Position numbers and translations under genes: made by a program. Below, piece by piece: positions 25,767 to 34,517 of a stretch of DNA of 64,000 nt. Source of the DNA: Candidatus Eisenbacteria bacterium (GTDB lineage Bacteria > Eisenbacteria > RBG-16-71-46 > CAIMUX01 > JAHJDP01); contig JAHJDP010000023.1 of the NCBI GenBank assembly GCA_018831195.1, forward strand, positions 62,001-126,000, read 5' to 3'. Each line of letters opens with the position of its first letter. The first letter of the stretch is position 1. The notes beneath the pieces were generated by a model. That model worked only from the letters and a program-made list of their open reading frames with translations. It had not been told where the DNA came from and did not search any database.

Positions 25767-27475
25767 TGAAAGCGACCCGTATGACGAACAGGAAGAGTTT
25801 TCAGATTCCCCTATTCATTTGTTGTTTTCTCTTTTTAGCTCCTGCCGTTGTTACAACGGGATGGGCGGATGACCCGGCGGCTTACGGCCCACGGTGTATC
25901 AGGGATCAACTCAAAGTCTACGAATCGATGGCCCAACCTGTAGATCCGGGCGACTACCAGATGAGTGACGGAATGACCCCGCCGCCGGATCCGGGACTCG
26001 GCGATTCCTGGGATTGGTATATCTGGCATCTGGCTGGATACCCCACGGCCACTTTGGAATCGTGTACAATCCGCGGCGTCGGCGACAATGTTTATGTTGT
26101 CGTGGAAGATTCGCGCTGGAATGTCCATGTGAATCAGGAGGATGTTGATCTGATCCTTGAACATTTCGATAACAGCAGTGTCGGCCCCTATCCCACTCAG
26201 GGAATCTGGGATCTCAACACATCGCATTTCGGTTTCCCGCCCGATCCCCTCGATAACGATCCGCGCATCTACATTCTCTACTATGATTTTGATGTCAGCT
26301 CCGACGGATTCTTCTGGATTTACGATCAATATCCCGATGGAACACAGCCCTTCGCCTCCAATGAATGCGAGGTCATCTATCTGAGTTGCGCCGTCAGCGA
26401 TCCGGGGGGTGACTACCTGACCGCCGTCGCAGCCCATGAATTCGAGCATATGATCCACCACAACTACGATACGAATGAATCCTCCTGGGTGGATGAGGGA
26501 TGCGCCGAGCTGGCGATGTGGCTGTACGGCAACCCCGACAACATTGTGGGCTTCAACTCCGTACCGGACAACAATCTGAGCGTTTGGAACGGCACCTTCT
26601 CCGATTATATAAAAACCTATCTTTGGACTCTCTATTTCTTCGAGCGCTACGGCGGGCAGGTGGCGATTAACAATCTGGTTCAACAGCCGGGCAACGGCAT
26701 CCCCGGATATGAAGCCGTGCTCGACGCCATGGGTTATACAGAAAACTTCGCCGATGTCTTCAGTGATTGGGTCGTCGCCAACTATGTCGATGACGAAACA
26801 TTACTCGACGGCCGTTTCGGCTATTCCGGTGAAAGTCTCCCGGTTTTCACGTCGATACTGCGAAGCAGCTATCCGGCGGGACCGTACAACGCCGCTGTGC
26901 AGCACTGGGCCGCGGATTATGTCAAGTTTATCAATGGCGAACCGCTGGGGCTTCTGTTTAACGGACTCGACAGCTCGACCTTCGCCGCCCGGGTCGTCAC
27001 CTACTCCGGGGGCTTGGCGACGGGCGTGCAGGACTTACCCCTGGATGAAAACCAGGACGGCTTGCTCGATTTTGAGGATTTCGGCGGAAGTGTCGATCAA
27101 TTGGTTCTGGTCGCAGCGAATCTGACCAGCGGAACCGGATCGGTCACCTATTCCTATGCCACAACCACGCCGGCCGATGTGGCTGACCTTCCCGCCGCGG
27201 CGTCCAGCTGGCTGACCGCCGCGCCGAATCCCCTGAGACCCGGCGGCGCCCTGCGTTTCCAGACGCCGCGGGACGTGTCGGTTCAGGTGGAGTTGTACGA
27301 TGCGGCGGGGCGCCGGGTTTGGAGCTGGGCCCGGGAAGAGGTCTCCGCCGGCATTCAGGAAATTCCGTGGGACGGGCGGGCTTCCAGCGGTGCATTGCTG
27401 GCCCCCGGATACTATTTCGCGCGGATGCGGGCCGGTGGGCTCACAAAAACATCCGGGGTTGTCGTCATCAACTGA
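25766..27475 (+). CDS. Secreted zinc metalloprotease (M30-like) with FlgD-like C-terminal module
   Basis: 569 residues; GGAGG at 25752-25756, nine bases before the ATG. The signal peptide is long (FQIPLFICCFLFLAPAVVTT then GWAD). The catalytic motif is AAHEFEHMIHH (HExxH), followed about 15 residues later by WVDEGCAELAMWLYG, where the Glu of DEG is the likely third zinc ligand. The pattern resembles hyicolysin-type M30 peptidases. A beta-rich segment and the FlgD-like Ig module (AAPNPLRPGGALRF, LYDAAGRRVWSWA, PWDGRASSGALLAPGYYFA) end the protein. A secreted or surface-attached protease is inferred. Its start shares a base with the Smr stop. It ends 1 base before the convergent MarC gene. Confidence 0.85.
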   Translation: MKATRMTNRKSFQIPLFICCFLFLAPAVVTTGWADDPAAYGPRCIRDQLKVYESMAQPVDPGDYQMSDGMTPPPDPGLGDSWDWYIWHLAGYPTATLESCTIRGVGDNVYVVVEDSRWNVHVNQEDVDLILEHFDNSSVGPYPTQGIWDLNTSHFGFPPDPLDNDPRIYILYYDFDVSSDGFFWIYDQYPDGTQPFASNECEVIYLSCAVSDPGGDYLTAVAAHEFEHMIHHNYDTNESSWVDEGCAELAMWLYGNPDNIVGFNSVPDNNLSVWNGTFSDYIKTYLWTLYFFERYGGQVAINNLVQQPGNGIPGYEAVLDAMGYTENFADVFSDWVVANYVDDETLLDGRFGYSGESLPVFTSILRSSYPAGPYNAAVQHWAADYVKFINGEPLGLLFNGLDSSTFAARVVTYSGGLATGVQDLPLDENQDGLLDFEDFGGSVDQLVLVAANLTSGTGSVTYSYATTTPADVADLPAAASSWLTAAPNPLRPGGALRFQTPRDVSVQVELYDAAGRRVWSWAREEVSAGIQEIPWDGRASSGALLAPGYYFARMRAGGLTKTSGVVVIN

Positions 27476-27476
27476 G

Positions 27477-28061
27477 TTACTGAAAGTATCGCGTCAGACC
27501 GTCTAAAAAGAGTTGTACAGCGAGGGCGATCAGAACCATGCCGGTTAACCGTTCCATGGCGATCAGCCCTCGTTTTGTAAGTATCCTCATCAAAAATGTT
27601 GAAGCGAAGAGGAGAACAAAAGTCGCAGCCCAGGCCAGCCCGGCGGCCAGCAACAAACCCGGCAATTGACCCGGCGCTCCGGTCGAGAAGAGGAGCAGAA
27701 CCGCCAGCAGCGAAGGTCCCGCAACAAAGGGGATCGCGAGAGGCACCAGCAGCGGCTCCCCTTCGAGATCATCCTCCGGGGTTGCGGAATGTGACGCAAA
27801 GACCATTCTCAAGGCGATCAGGAAGAGGATGATGCCGCCGGCGATACTCACCGACTGCTCCTTCAGTCCCAGAAAATTCATCACGGTACGCCCGCCGAAG
27901 ATAGTGATGATGATCACGAGCAGGGCCAGCAGAAGCTCCCGGATGAGAACCCTGCGCCTCCTCCGTTCGGGGATTCGATCAAGAATCGAAAGAAAAACCG
28001 GTATATTCCCAAAGGGATCCATAATGAGAAACAGCGTCGCAAATACAGATATAATATCCAT
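27477..28061 (-). CDS. MarC-family integral membrane protein
   Basis: 194 residues from the ATG at 28061 (GAGGTGGG just upstream). Six hydrophobic helices are visible (ISVFATLFLIMDPFGNIPVF, LLALLVIIITIFGGRTVMNF, IAGGIILFLIALRMVFA, LLVPLAIPFVAGPSLLAVLL, LPGLLLAAGLAWAATFVLLF, LTGMVLIALAVQLFLDGL). The MDPFGNIPVF and PLAIPFVAGPS motifs are characteristic of MarC/YhgN. Despite the name, the family is not known to confer antibiotic resistance; its transport substrate is unknown. It lies 77 bases downstream of hutH on the same strand. Confidence 0.9.
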   Translation of the reverse strand: MDIISVFATLFLIMDPFGNIPVFLSILDRIPERRRRRVLIRELLLALLVIIITIFGGRTVMNFLGLKEQSVSIAGGIILFLIALRMVFASHSATPEDDLEGEPLLVPLAIPFVAGPSLLAVLLLFSTGAPGQLPGLLLAAGLAWAATFVLLFASTFLMRILTKRGLIAMERLTGMVLIALAVQLFLDGLTRYFQ

Positions 28062-28138
28062 AGCCCACCTCGGCCTCTCACACAGACAGGTCATATGAAG
28101 AGGATCCGTAAGATCCTGACAATGTCGGGCGACTGTTT

Positions 28139-29668
28139 TTAGTAGATCGCCAGCTCGCCGATCTCCGATTCAACGGCATTGAGAATGGCGAGGCTCTTAA
28201 CGAGGGCCATCATCGTGTTGTGATCCGTATAGAGCGGCCGGTCCTCGCCAAGAAAATCGACATGTTTTCGGATTTCACTTTTAGCGGCCTGCGTGCCCTT
28301 CCCCGGTGTGAAGGTTCTGAAGTCGAGCCCTTGCGCGGCGCCCATAAACTCGATCCCCAAGACACCATAGGCGACCTCAAGGATCTGATGCGTCTTCAAC
28401 GCCGTATTCATCCCCATCGAGACAAAATCCTCTTGATCGGCCGCGGCGGGAATCGATTGTATATAGGCCGGAGCGGAAAGAATCCGCTGTTCGACAATCT
28501 GCATATCGGCGGTGTATTGGCTGAGCATCATGCCGCTCATGAGTCCCGCGCCCTTGGTGAGGAAGGGCGGCAGGCCGACGCTGAGAGCCGGATTCGTCAG
28601 CCGGTTGAGACGCCGTTCACTCATAACACAGACCATCGTGATCGAAGCGCCGAGGGTGTCAAGCGGCAGGCTGATCGGCGTTCCCTGGAAGTTGGCTCCG
28701 GTCAGAACAACCTTGTCCTCCGGTAAAAAGATCGGATTATCGCCCACGCCGTTCGCCTCGATCTCGATCTGCGAACGGGTCCATCGCATCTGATCGCGCA
28801 TGGTGCCGAGCACCTGCGGGGTCGACCGCATGCTGTAAGCGTCTTGTACTTTAACTTTTTCCTTGCCGGTGGCGAGATCGGACCCTTCAATCACCCGCCT
28901 GATATTTCCGGCGCTGGTGACGGCGCCCTGAAAACCCCGCAATGAGTGCAGGCGGGTGTCGTAGGGCTTGAGATTCGCTTTGAGCGCTTCCAATGTCATG
29001 GCCGCGGCGATCTCGGCCTGCTTCAGCCACCGCTCGGCATCATAGAGAATGAGACAGGCCATCGAATTGATCAGGTTGGATCCGTTGATGCAGGCCAACC
29101 CATCGCGGGCCATCAATCCCGGAATGGGGATTCCCGCTTTCTCAAGAGCTTCACGACCCGGCATGCGCACGCCTTTAAATGTGGCCTCGCCCTCCCCCAT
29201 CATAAGCAGCGCGATCTGGCTCATCGGGGCCAAATCACCGCAGGCGCCGACGGAGCCCTTCCGGCAGACCACGGGCGTGACACCCTTGTTGAGCATCTCG
29301 ACCAGGGTCCGTGTTATTTCAGGACGGCAGGCGGAATAACCGTTGGCATGCACATTGGCGCGCAACAGCATCGCGCCCCGCACCCACTCGATCGGACATG
29401 GGTCGCCGATCCCGGCGGCGTGATTATAAATAAGATAACGTTGAAATTGCTTAACCTGGTCGTCATTGAGGACAACTTCGGAGAACTCACCAATACCGGT
29501 ATTCACCCCGTACATGATCTCGCCCGCAACGATCCGCTCTTCGATAAAAGCGCGGCATTTCTTGATGCGTTCGACGGCTTCGGGGTGGAGTTGAACTTGA
29601 TCGCCGAATCGGGCGACGGCGACGACATCGTCGACCGTTAGATTTTTCCCGGTGAGAGTGATAGACAT
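28139..29668 (-). CDS. hutH: Histidine ammonia-lyase family protein with Cys in the MIO triad
   Basis: 509 residues from the ATG at 29668 (GGAGG nine bases upstream). Converts histidine to urocanate and ammonia if it is a true HutH. Family landmarks: YGVNTGIGEFSEV (Tyr53), NHAAGIGDP with His83, the MIO loop GSVGACGDLAPMSQIAL, QDAYSMRSTPQVLG, and SIPAAADQEDFVSM. The MIO tripeptide, normally Ala-Ser-Gly, reads Ala-Cys-Gly here (142-144). A Ser-to-Cys change at the same position in the Pseudomonas enzyme is reported to keep activity, so this could be functional. RSTPQV instead of RCQPQV weakens the substrate call, so another aromatic amino acid is possible. ftcD at 7753-9441 argues for histidine use. 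Cytoplasmic homotetramer expected. Confidence 0.85.
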   Translation of the reverse strand: MSITLTGKNLTVDDVVAVARFGDQVQLHPEAVERIKKCRAFIEERIVAGEIMYGVNTGIGEFSEVVLNDDQVKQFQRYLIYNHAAGIGDPCPIEWVRGAMLLRANVHANGYSACRPEITRTLVEMLNKGVTPVVCRKGSVGACGDLAPMSQIALLMMGEGEATFKGVRMPGREALEKAGIPIPGLMARDGLACINGSNLINSMACLILYDAERWLKQAEIAAAMTLEALKANLKPYDTRLHSLRGFQGAVTSAGNIRRVIEGSDLATGKEKVKVQDAYSMRSTPQVLGTMRDQMRWTRSQIEIEANGVGDNPIFLPEDKVVLTGANFQGTPISLPLDTLGASITMVCVMSERRLNRLTNPALSVGLPPFLTKGAGLMSGMMLSQYTADMQIVEQRILSAPAYIQSIPAAADQEDFVSMGMNTALKTHQILEVAYGVLGIEFMGAAQGLDFRTFTPGKGTQAAKSEIRKHVDFLGEDRPLYTDHNTMMALVKSLAILNAVESEIGELAIY

Positions 29669-29904
29669 TGCGAACCTCCGGTCTTCTGCGCTCGGGCTCA
29701 AAAAAACAGAGCGAAAACCCGAGCTTATTTCGGGTTGATCGCTCCCACCCACCCCGCAGCAACCTTACCTTCGGTCCGCGTCCTCATATTATGGACGTTT
29801 AGAATCCCGCAGCGCAAGCCCCGGCGATGGAGCGGACGGACGCCAAAAGCGAGAGCGCTTGCAACTCGTTGATAGAAAACAAGATAAAGGATAAATGGTC
29901 GCCC

Positions 29905-32136
29905 TTAAAGCGCGATCCGGCCCCGCGCCAGGAACGACTCGGCGATCAATAGAAAGAAGACGAGGACCAGTAAGATCCGCCACAGCTCTTTCCCGAAGCG
30001 AGCCTCGAGCAGGGTGCGATCGAATGATTGCTCCGCCTCGACGCGAACGGCCTTTTCTCCAAAGAGGGTTTTGATCTGTACCGCCGTCATCGGATGCAGA
30101 TCCGACTCATCGGTGTCCAGATTCACGGCGGCGCGCATGAGGACCTCATCCGGCTCTTTGACTAATGTATAAATACCGGGGATCGGCAATGGATCGGTCA
30201 CAACCACCGTTCCCTCACCCGAATCGCGAACCTGCACGGGGATGTCCAAACCTTCCGGCCCGCGGCAGATGACGCGCCGGTCCCCGACACGGCGGGGGTC
30301 GGTCACCCAGCGCAGGGGCTCGCCCGCCTGCAGACCGCTGCCGCGCCCCTCTTCGCGCCGGATAAGATAAAAGAGCGATTTATGGACCATCGGGAGAAAA
30401 GATCCGCTGGTCGGAAACTCACTCCACTCACCGTCAAAGGATGAAGTGAAGAGCAACAGCCCCTGATCCTCAACCAAGGCGGGGAGGCCGTTGGAAAAGG
30501 CCGCAAGAACCTGCCCGGAAGCTCCCACACGGCACTCCAGCGCTTTGCGGAAACGTGTCTGGGTAAGGGTCTGCCCGGGGCCGATCGCGAATCCGCTGAA
30601 GATCGGATGACCGGTGCGTTCAGGCCGTAGAACAAAGTAGGCCTCCTCGCCTTCCGAGACATGCAGGCCGCCCAATCGAAGATCGGTCAATCCCTCCAGC
30701 AGCACGGTATTGTAATAGCGAGGATCAACACGATCCCCCATAACAATAAAGAGGCCGCCGCCGCGCGCCCGGAAAGCCGCCAATGATTCCGCCGCCTGAC
30801 GGGGAATGCGGCCGACATCGAGAAGAATCACCACATCGGCCTGAATCTCGCCGATGAAGGCCAGATCATCGGCGGAAACCGGCTCCACCGAGAAAAGACG
30901 TTCTTGATCGACCGGGGCGGCTCCTGATGCGGACCAGGGATCCAGCGCCAGCCGGAGATATGCGGCGCCTTTTGCCACTTCGGGATCATTCGGGGATCCA
31001 CCCAGAACAAGGAGAACACGATAGGTCCTGTCCTCGCCCATGGCGATGAAGCGGCGGTTGTCGGCGTCGAGCGCATCGGCGACCGACTCCAGAACGAATC
31101 CATCCAACGCGGCCAGGTCACCTTCGATGTCACCTAGACCCATCTCCGCCGGCTCAACACTGAGCCCCTCGATCGGAAAGGCTGTTTCACCCACGAGTTG
31201 AGGCGATGGCCCGGCGGTTAACGCCCGGACAACGTAACGTTCAACCGGCCTTTCGGAAAAATTCCTGGCCTGTACAACCATCCGCCCCCCGCGGGAGGGA
31301 TCGACCGGATCGGGTTGAAAATCGGCTCGACGCAACGCGACATTGTCGCGCCGCTCGCCCCAGACCGGCAGGAGATAAAGACGGATCTCTTCATTGCGCA
31401 GCAGGAGGCCTGAAGCCTCCAATCCGTCCATCGTTGAATCGCCGCCCGCCGGATGCTCCCCGCCGGCCCGGCGCAGAAGATCATCGCCATCGGCCCGTTG
31501 AAAATCGGAGATCACGAAGATCTCTTTGTTCAATGTCTTGCTGTCGGCCAGGAGATCCTGCGCGCGGCCGATCGCCTCATAGAGATCCGACCGCGTCATC
31601 CGCACTTCGGCCCTTTCCAACGCTTCACCGATCAGGCGGAAATCATACACCGGCGTTTCATAGGGGATGCGGACGGAAGAGGCGGAAAAGATCAGGTAAA
31701 CCCGGTCGCCTTCCTTTAACAAATTCAGGATCTCGGCGGCGCGCTGCCGCGCGAGGTCGAATCTCGTCAGCACGTGGCTGCCGGATAGGCTCGGCGCGTC
31801 ATCGCCGCCGGAGAGCAAAGCGCCCATGCTGTACGAATCATCGAGAATGATCGCCAGCGTTGAAGGGCTTCTTTCAGTCACGCTCCCGAAACCCTTAACG
31901 ACGGGACGGCCCATGGCCAGCGCGAACAAGGCGATGATCAAAACACGCAATGCCAGCAGAAGCCACTGGCGCAATTTCATCCGGCGGATTTTCTTGCGAT
32001 TGATCTCTTGCAGAAATTGGATACTCGAGAAAGGCTGGTTCTTGGCCTTCCTTCTGCTGAAGAGGTGTATCAGAATCGGGGCGGCGGCGGCAAACAAACC
32101 CCAAAGAAAGACACCATTAAGAAATCCAAAGGGCAT
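29905..32136 (-). CDS. BatA-like membrane protein with vWA domain
   Basis: 743 residues; GAGG precedes the ATG at 32136. The N-terminus is the double-TM aerotolerance-type region (FLNGVFLWGLFAAAAPILIH, IHLFSRRKAKNQPFSSIQFL, LRQWLLLALRVLIIALFALA). A von Willebrand A domain follows with the metal-site motif DDSYSMG and EIFVISDFQRADGDD. The middle has a glutamine-amidotransferase-like fold (VILLDVGRIP, GGGLFIVMGDRVDPRYYNTV). One TM helix (WRILLVLVFFLLIAESFLA) closes the C-terminus. It is last in the moxR-DUF58-BatA order, 26 bases after the DUF58 gene. Such operons act in envelope stress or cofactor-linked complex assembly in Bacteroidetes and relatives; the target here is unknown. Confidence 0.85.
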   Translation of the reverse strand: MPFGFLNGVFLWGLFAAAAPILIHLFSRRKAKNQPFSSIQFLQEINRKKIRRMKLRQWLLLALRVLIIALFALAMGRPVVKGFGSVTERSPSTLAIILDDSYSMGALLSGGDDAPSLSGSHVLTRFDLARQRAAEILNLLKEGDRVYLIFSASSVRIPYETPVYDFRLIGEALERAEVRMTRSDLYEAIGRAQDLLADSKTLNKEIFVISDFQRADGDDLLRRAGGEHPAGGDSTMDGLEASGLLLRNEEIRLYLLPVWGERRDNVALRRADFQPDPVDPSRGGRMVVQARNFSERPVERYVVRALTAGPSPQLVGETAFPIEGLSVEPAEMGLGDIEGDLAALDGFVLESVADALDADNRRFIAMGEDRTYRVLLVLGGSPNDPEVAKGAAYLRLALDPWSASGAAPVDQERLFSVEPVSADDLAFIGEIQADVVILLDVGRIPRQAAESLAAFRARGGGLFIVMGDRVDPRYYNTVLLEGLTDLRLGGLHVSEGEEAYFVLRPERTGHPIFSGFAIGPGQTLTQTRFRKALECRVGASGQVLAAFSNGLPALVEDQGLLLFTSSFDGEWSEFPTSGSFLPMVHKSLFYLIRREEGRGSGLQAGEPLRWVTDPRRVGDRRVICRGPEGLDIPVQVRDSGEGTVVVTDPLPIPGIYTLVKEPDEVLMRAAVNLDTDESDLHPMTAVQIKTLFGEKAVRVEAEQSFDRTLLEARFGKELWRILLVLVFFLLIAESFLARGRIAL

Positions 32137-32162
32137 GGGACCTCAGTTTCTCTATTTCCAGA

Positions 32163-33119
32163 TCAATGCAGTTTCTTGCGCTTCTCCAGATACCGGAGCA
32201 ATGCCAGATCAAAGGGCATATCGGTCCGAATCTCGACATAATCGACATGATGATCCGCGCATTCCTTCTTGTACAATTTCTTCCAGGCCGCCAGCCGCGC
32301 TTCGTATTCGTCGGCGATCTCCCACGGGATCGTCGTCAGCTTTTCTTGTGTTTCCGAATCGATAAAAACCGACTCCTCTTTGAAAGGAAAATCGATCTCG
32401 GCGGGATCCAGCACATGAAAAACAATCACTTCGTGCTTGCGATGCCGAAAGTGTTTAAGTCCGGAAAGGATCTTCGCCGGGTCGTCCATCAGGTCGGAGA
32501 TAAGGATGACCAATCCCCGCCGGCGGACTTGCGCCGCTAAATGATGCAGGGATTGTCCGATCTCGGTCGTTCCCTGCACACGGGCCTTGTCCAGTTCGGC
32601 CAGCACCAAGCGCAACTGGGACGGCGCGCTTCGCGGCGGAACAAAACGCAGGACCTGGTCGGCGAAGAGCAGCAATCCCACGGAATCCTGCTGATGAAGC
32701 ATGAGATAGGTCAGGGCGGCGGCGAGGCGGACGCCGTAATCGAACTTTGAGAATACGGCGCCGCCGGACTTATACCCCATCGAGGCGCTGGCGTCCAGAA
32801 TGAGGTGGGCGCGGAGATTTGTCTCTTCTTCATACTTCTTGACGTAGTAGCGGTCCCGCTTGCCGTAAACCTTCCAATCGACATGCCGGAGGGAATCGCC
32901 GGGCATATACGGCCGGTGCTCGGCGAATTCAACGCTGAACCCATGATAAGGACTGCGATGAAGCCCGGTGAGAAAACCCTCCACCACGAGCCGCGCCACA
33001 AGATCGAGCCGCTGCAGCTTGCTGACAAGCAGCGGATCGAGGTGCACAAAGCCCTCACCCGCCGATTCGGCGCGCTGCTTCCGTCCACTGAAGATTCCTG
33101 TTTTTGAGCGCGCCGTCAT
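32163..33119 (-). CDS. DUF58 domain protein
   Basis: 318 residues. The DUF58 signature is present: SPYHGFSVEFAEHRPYMPGD and RHVDWKVYGKRDRYYVKKYEEE, followed by a vWA-like fold with LDASASMGY (DxSxS). No strong Shine-Dalgarno precedes the ATG at 33119, but it is the first in-frame start, 33 bases after the moxR stop. DUF58 proteins are the usual partners of MoxR ATPases and are thought to be scaffolds or clients. Part of the 29905-34163 operon. Confidence 0.9.
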   Translation of the reverse strand: MTARSKTGIFSGRKQRAESAGEGFVHLDPLLVSKLQRLDLVARLVVEGFLTGLHRSPYHGFSVEFAEHRPYMPGDSLRHVDWKVYGKRDRYYVKKYEEETNLRAHLILDASASMGYKSGGAVFSKFDYGVRLAAALTYLMLHQQDSVGLLLFADQVLRFVPPRSAPSQLRLVLAELDKARVQGTTEIGQSLHHLAAQVRRRGLVILISDLMDDPAKILSGLKHFRHRKHEVIVFHVLDPAEIDFPFKEESVFIDSETQEKLTTIPWEIADEYEARLAAWKKLYKKECADHHVDYVEIRTDMPFDLALLRYLEKRKKLH

Positions 33120-33152
33120 AATCCGCCCGTCTCTTCCGCAAAAACTTTCACA

Positions 33153-34163
33153 TTATTTCCCGGCCGGCTCCGGCACCTCTTTGATAATCCGGTCGATGAT
33201 ATCGGTGACCGTGATCCCTTCCGCCTCGGCGTTGAAGTTTGTGATGATCCGGTGCCGCAGCACCGGCAACGCGAGCTTCCTGACATCCTCACAAGAGGGC
33301 GTATCCTTGCCCAGCAAGACGGCGCGGGTCTTGGCGCCGAAGATGAGGAACTGACTGCAGCGCGGGCCCGCTCCCCAGGAGACCCAATCTTTGACGAATT
33401 GAAGCGAGGTCGCCTTCGGCCGCGTCGCGCGGGCAAGCTGTACGGCGTACCGCACCACATAATCACTCACCGGAACGCGGCGAATGACCTTCTGCAGGCG
33501 GACAATATCGTTCCCTGTCAGCACCCGATGGATATCCGGCTCATTGTCGCCGGTTGTGGAAGAGACGATTTCAACCTCTTGAGCCTCCTCGGGATAATCG
33601 ACAAAAATGTTAAACATAAAGCGATCGAGCTGCGCCTCCGGCAACGGGTAGGTGCCTTCCAACTCAATCGGGTTTTGCGTCGCCAGCACAAAGAAAGGCG
33701 GTTCGAGCGGAAATGTTTGGCCGCTGGCGGTCACCTCTTTTTCCTGCATCGCCTGCAGAAGAGCGGCCTGCGTCTTTGGGGGCGTCCGGTTGATTTCATC
33801 CGCCAGAAGAAGGTTGGCGAAAACCGGTCCCTTGATGAATTTGAAGACGCGCTGGCCCGTTGTACGGTCCTCTTCGAGCACTTCGGTCCCGGTAATATCA
33901 GAGGGCATCAGATCGGGCGTGAACTGAATCCGGTTGAACTTTAAATCGAGCACCTGCGCCAGCGTCGAGATGAGCAGGGTCTTCGCAAGCCCCGGCACGC
34001 CGACCAGAAGGACATGGCCGTCGGAGAAGAGCGCGATGAGCATTTCATCGATGACCTGATCCTGCCCGACAATAACTTTACGAAGCTCTTTGAGGATCCT
34101 TGCCCTGGCCGAGGTCAACTCTTCCATAGCGGCAATCGCTTCAGTGGCGGATTCTGAACTCAT
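33153..34163 (-). CDS. MoxR-family AAA+ ATPase
   Basis: 336 residues; GGGGGAG lies just before the ATG at 34163. Walker A is GVPGLAKT (G-x-P-G-x-x-K-T), Walker B is LLLADEINRTPPKTQ, sensor 1 is FFVLATQNPIELEGTYPLPE, and LDRFMFNIFVDYP contains the arginine finger region. MoxR ATPases act as chaperones for vWA-containing partners, here probably the DUF58 and BatA-like proteins encoded directly downstream. First gene of the operon. It diverges from korA with a 354-base gap. Confidence 0.95.
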   Translation of the reverse strand: MSSESATEAIAAMEELTSARARILKELRKVIVGQDQVIDEMLIALFSDGHVLLVGVPGLAKTLLISTLAQVLDLKFNRIQFTPDLMPSDITGTEVLEEDRTTGQRVFKFIKGPVFANLLLADEINRTPPKTQAALLQAMQEKEVTASGQTFPLEPPFFVLATQNPIELEGTYPLPEAQLDRFMFNIFVDYPEEAQEVEIVSSTTGDNEPDIHRVLTGNDIVRLQKVIRRVPVSDYVVRYAVQLARATRPKATSLQFVKDWVSWGAGPRCSQFLIFGAKTRAVLLGKDTPSCEDVRKLALPVLRHRIITNFNAEAEGITVTDIIDRIIKEVPEPAGK

Positions 34164-34517
34164 GACTCCCCCTTCAGTAAAAACAAAAGGCGACAGAATG
34201 ATCCTGCATCGATCCGTTTACCTTCGACCCACGGTGAAAAGCCGGCGCGGAAGGACTCCATGGAGAACCCTGGCGCCCTCCTCGTACCACTTGAAGGCGC
34301 ACTGAGTTCCACCGATCCAAATCCAGGTTCAACCTATGCTATCAGGCCGGCCGAGCCGCGCCAAGACCATAAGAATCGCTGATACGAACCCCTGTGTTTT
34401 TGTAATGAATAAGTTCTGTTCATGCCTTTTAAGGGGTGTTAGTCTTACCTGTTGGTGCGGCGCCCATTCGGATGCCGGCCCTTCCTTGTCCTGATCAGCA
34501 GGCTCATAAGGAGAATA
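34164..34517. other. Divergent intergenic region, moxR / korA
   Basis: 354 bases without a credible gene. The start-side sequence for korA carries AAGGAG at 34508-34513. An AT-richer stretch at about 34398-34445 (TTTGTAATGAATAAG) is the likeliest promoter zone for korAB, but I could not place a convincing -35/-10 pair. No repeat or terminator is apparent. Confidence 0.4.

Noticed and set aside
28946-29641. 231-residue open frame on +
   Set aside because: Antisense to hutH; composition mirrors the coding strand.
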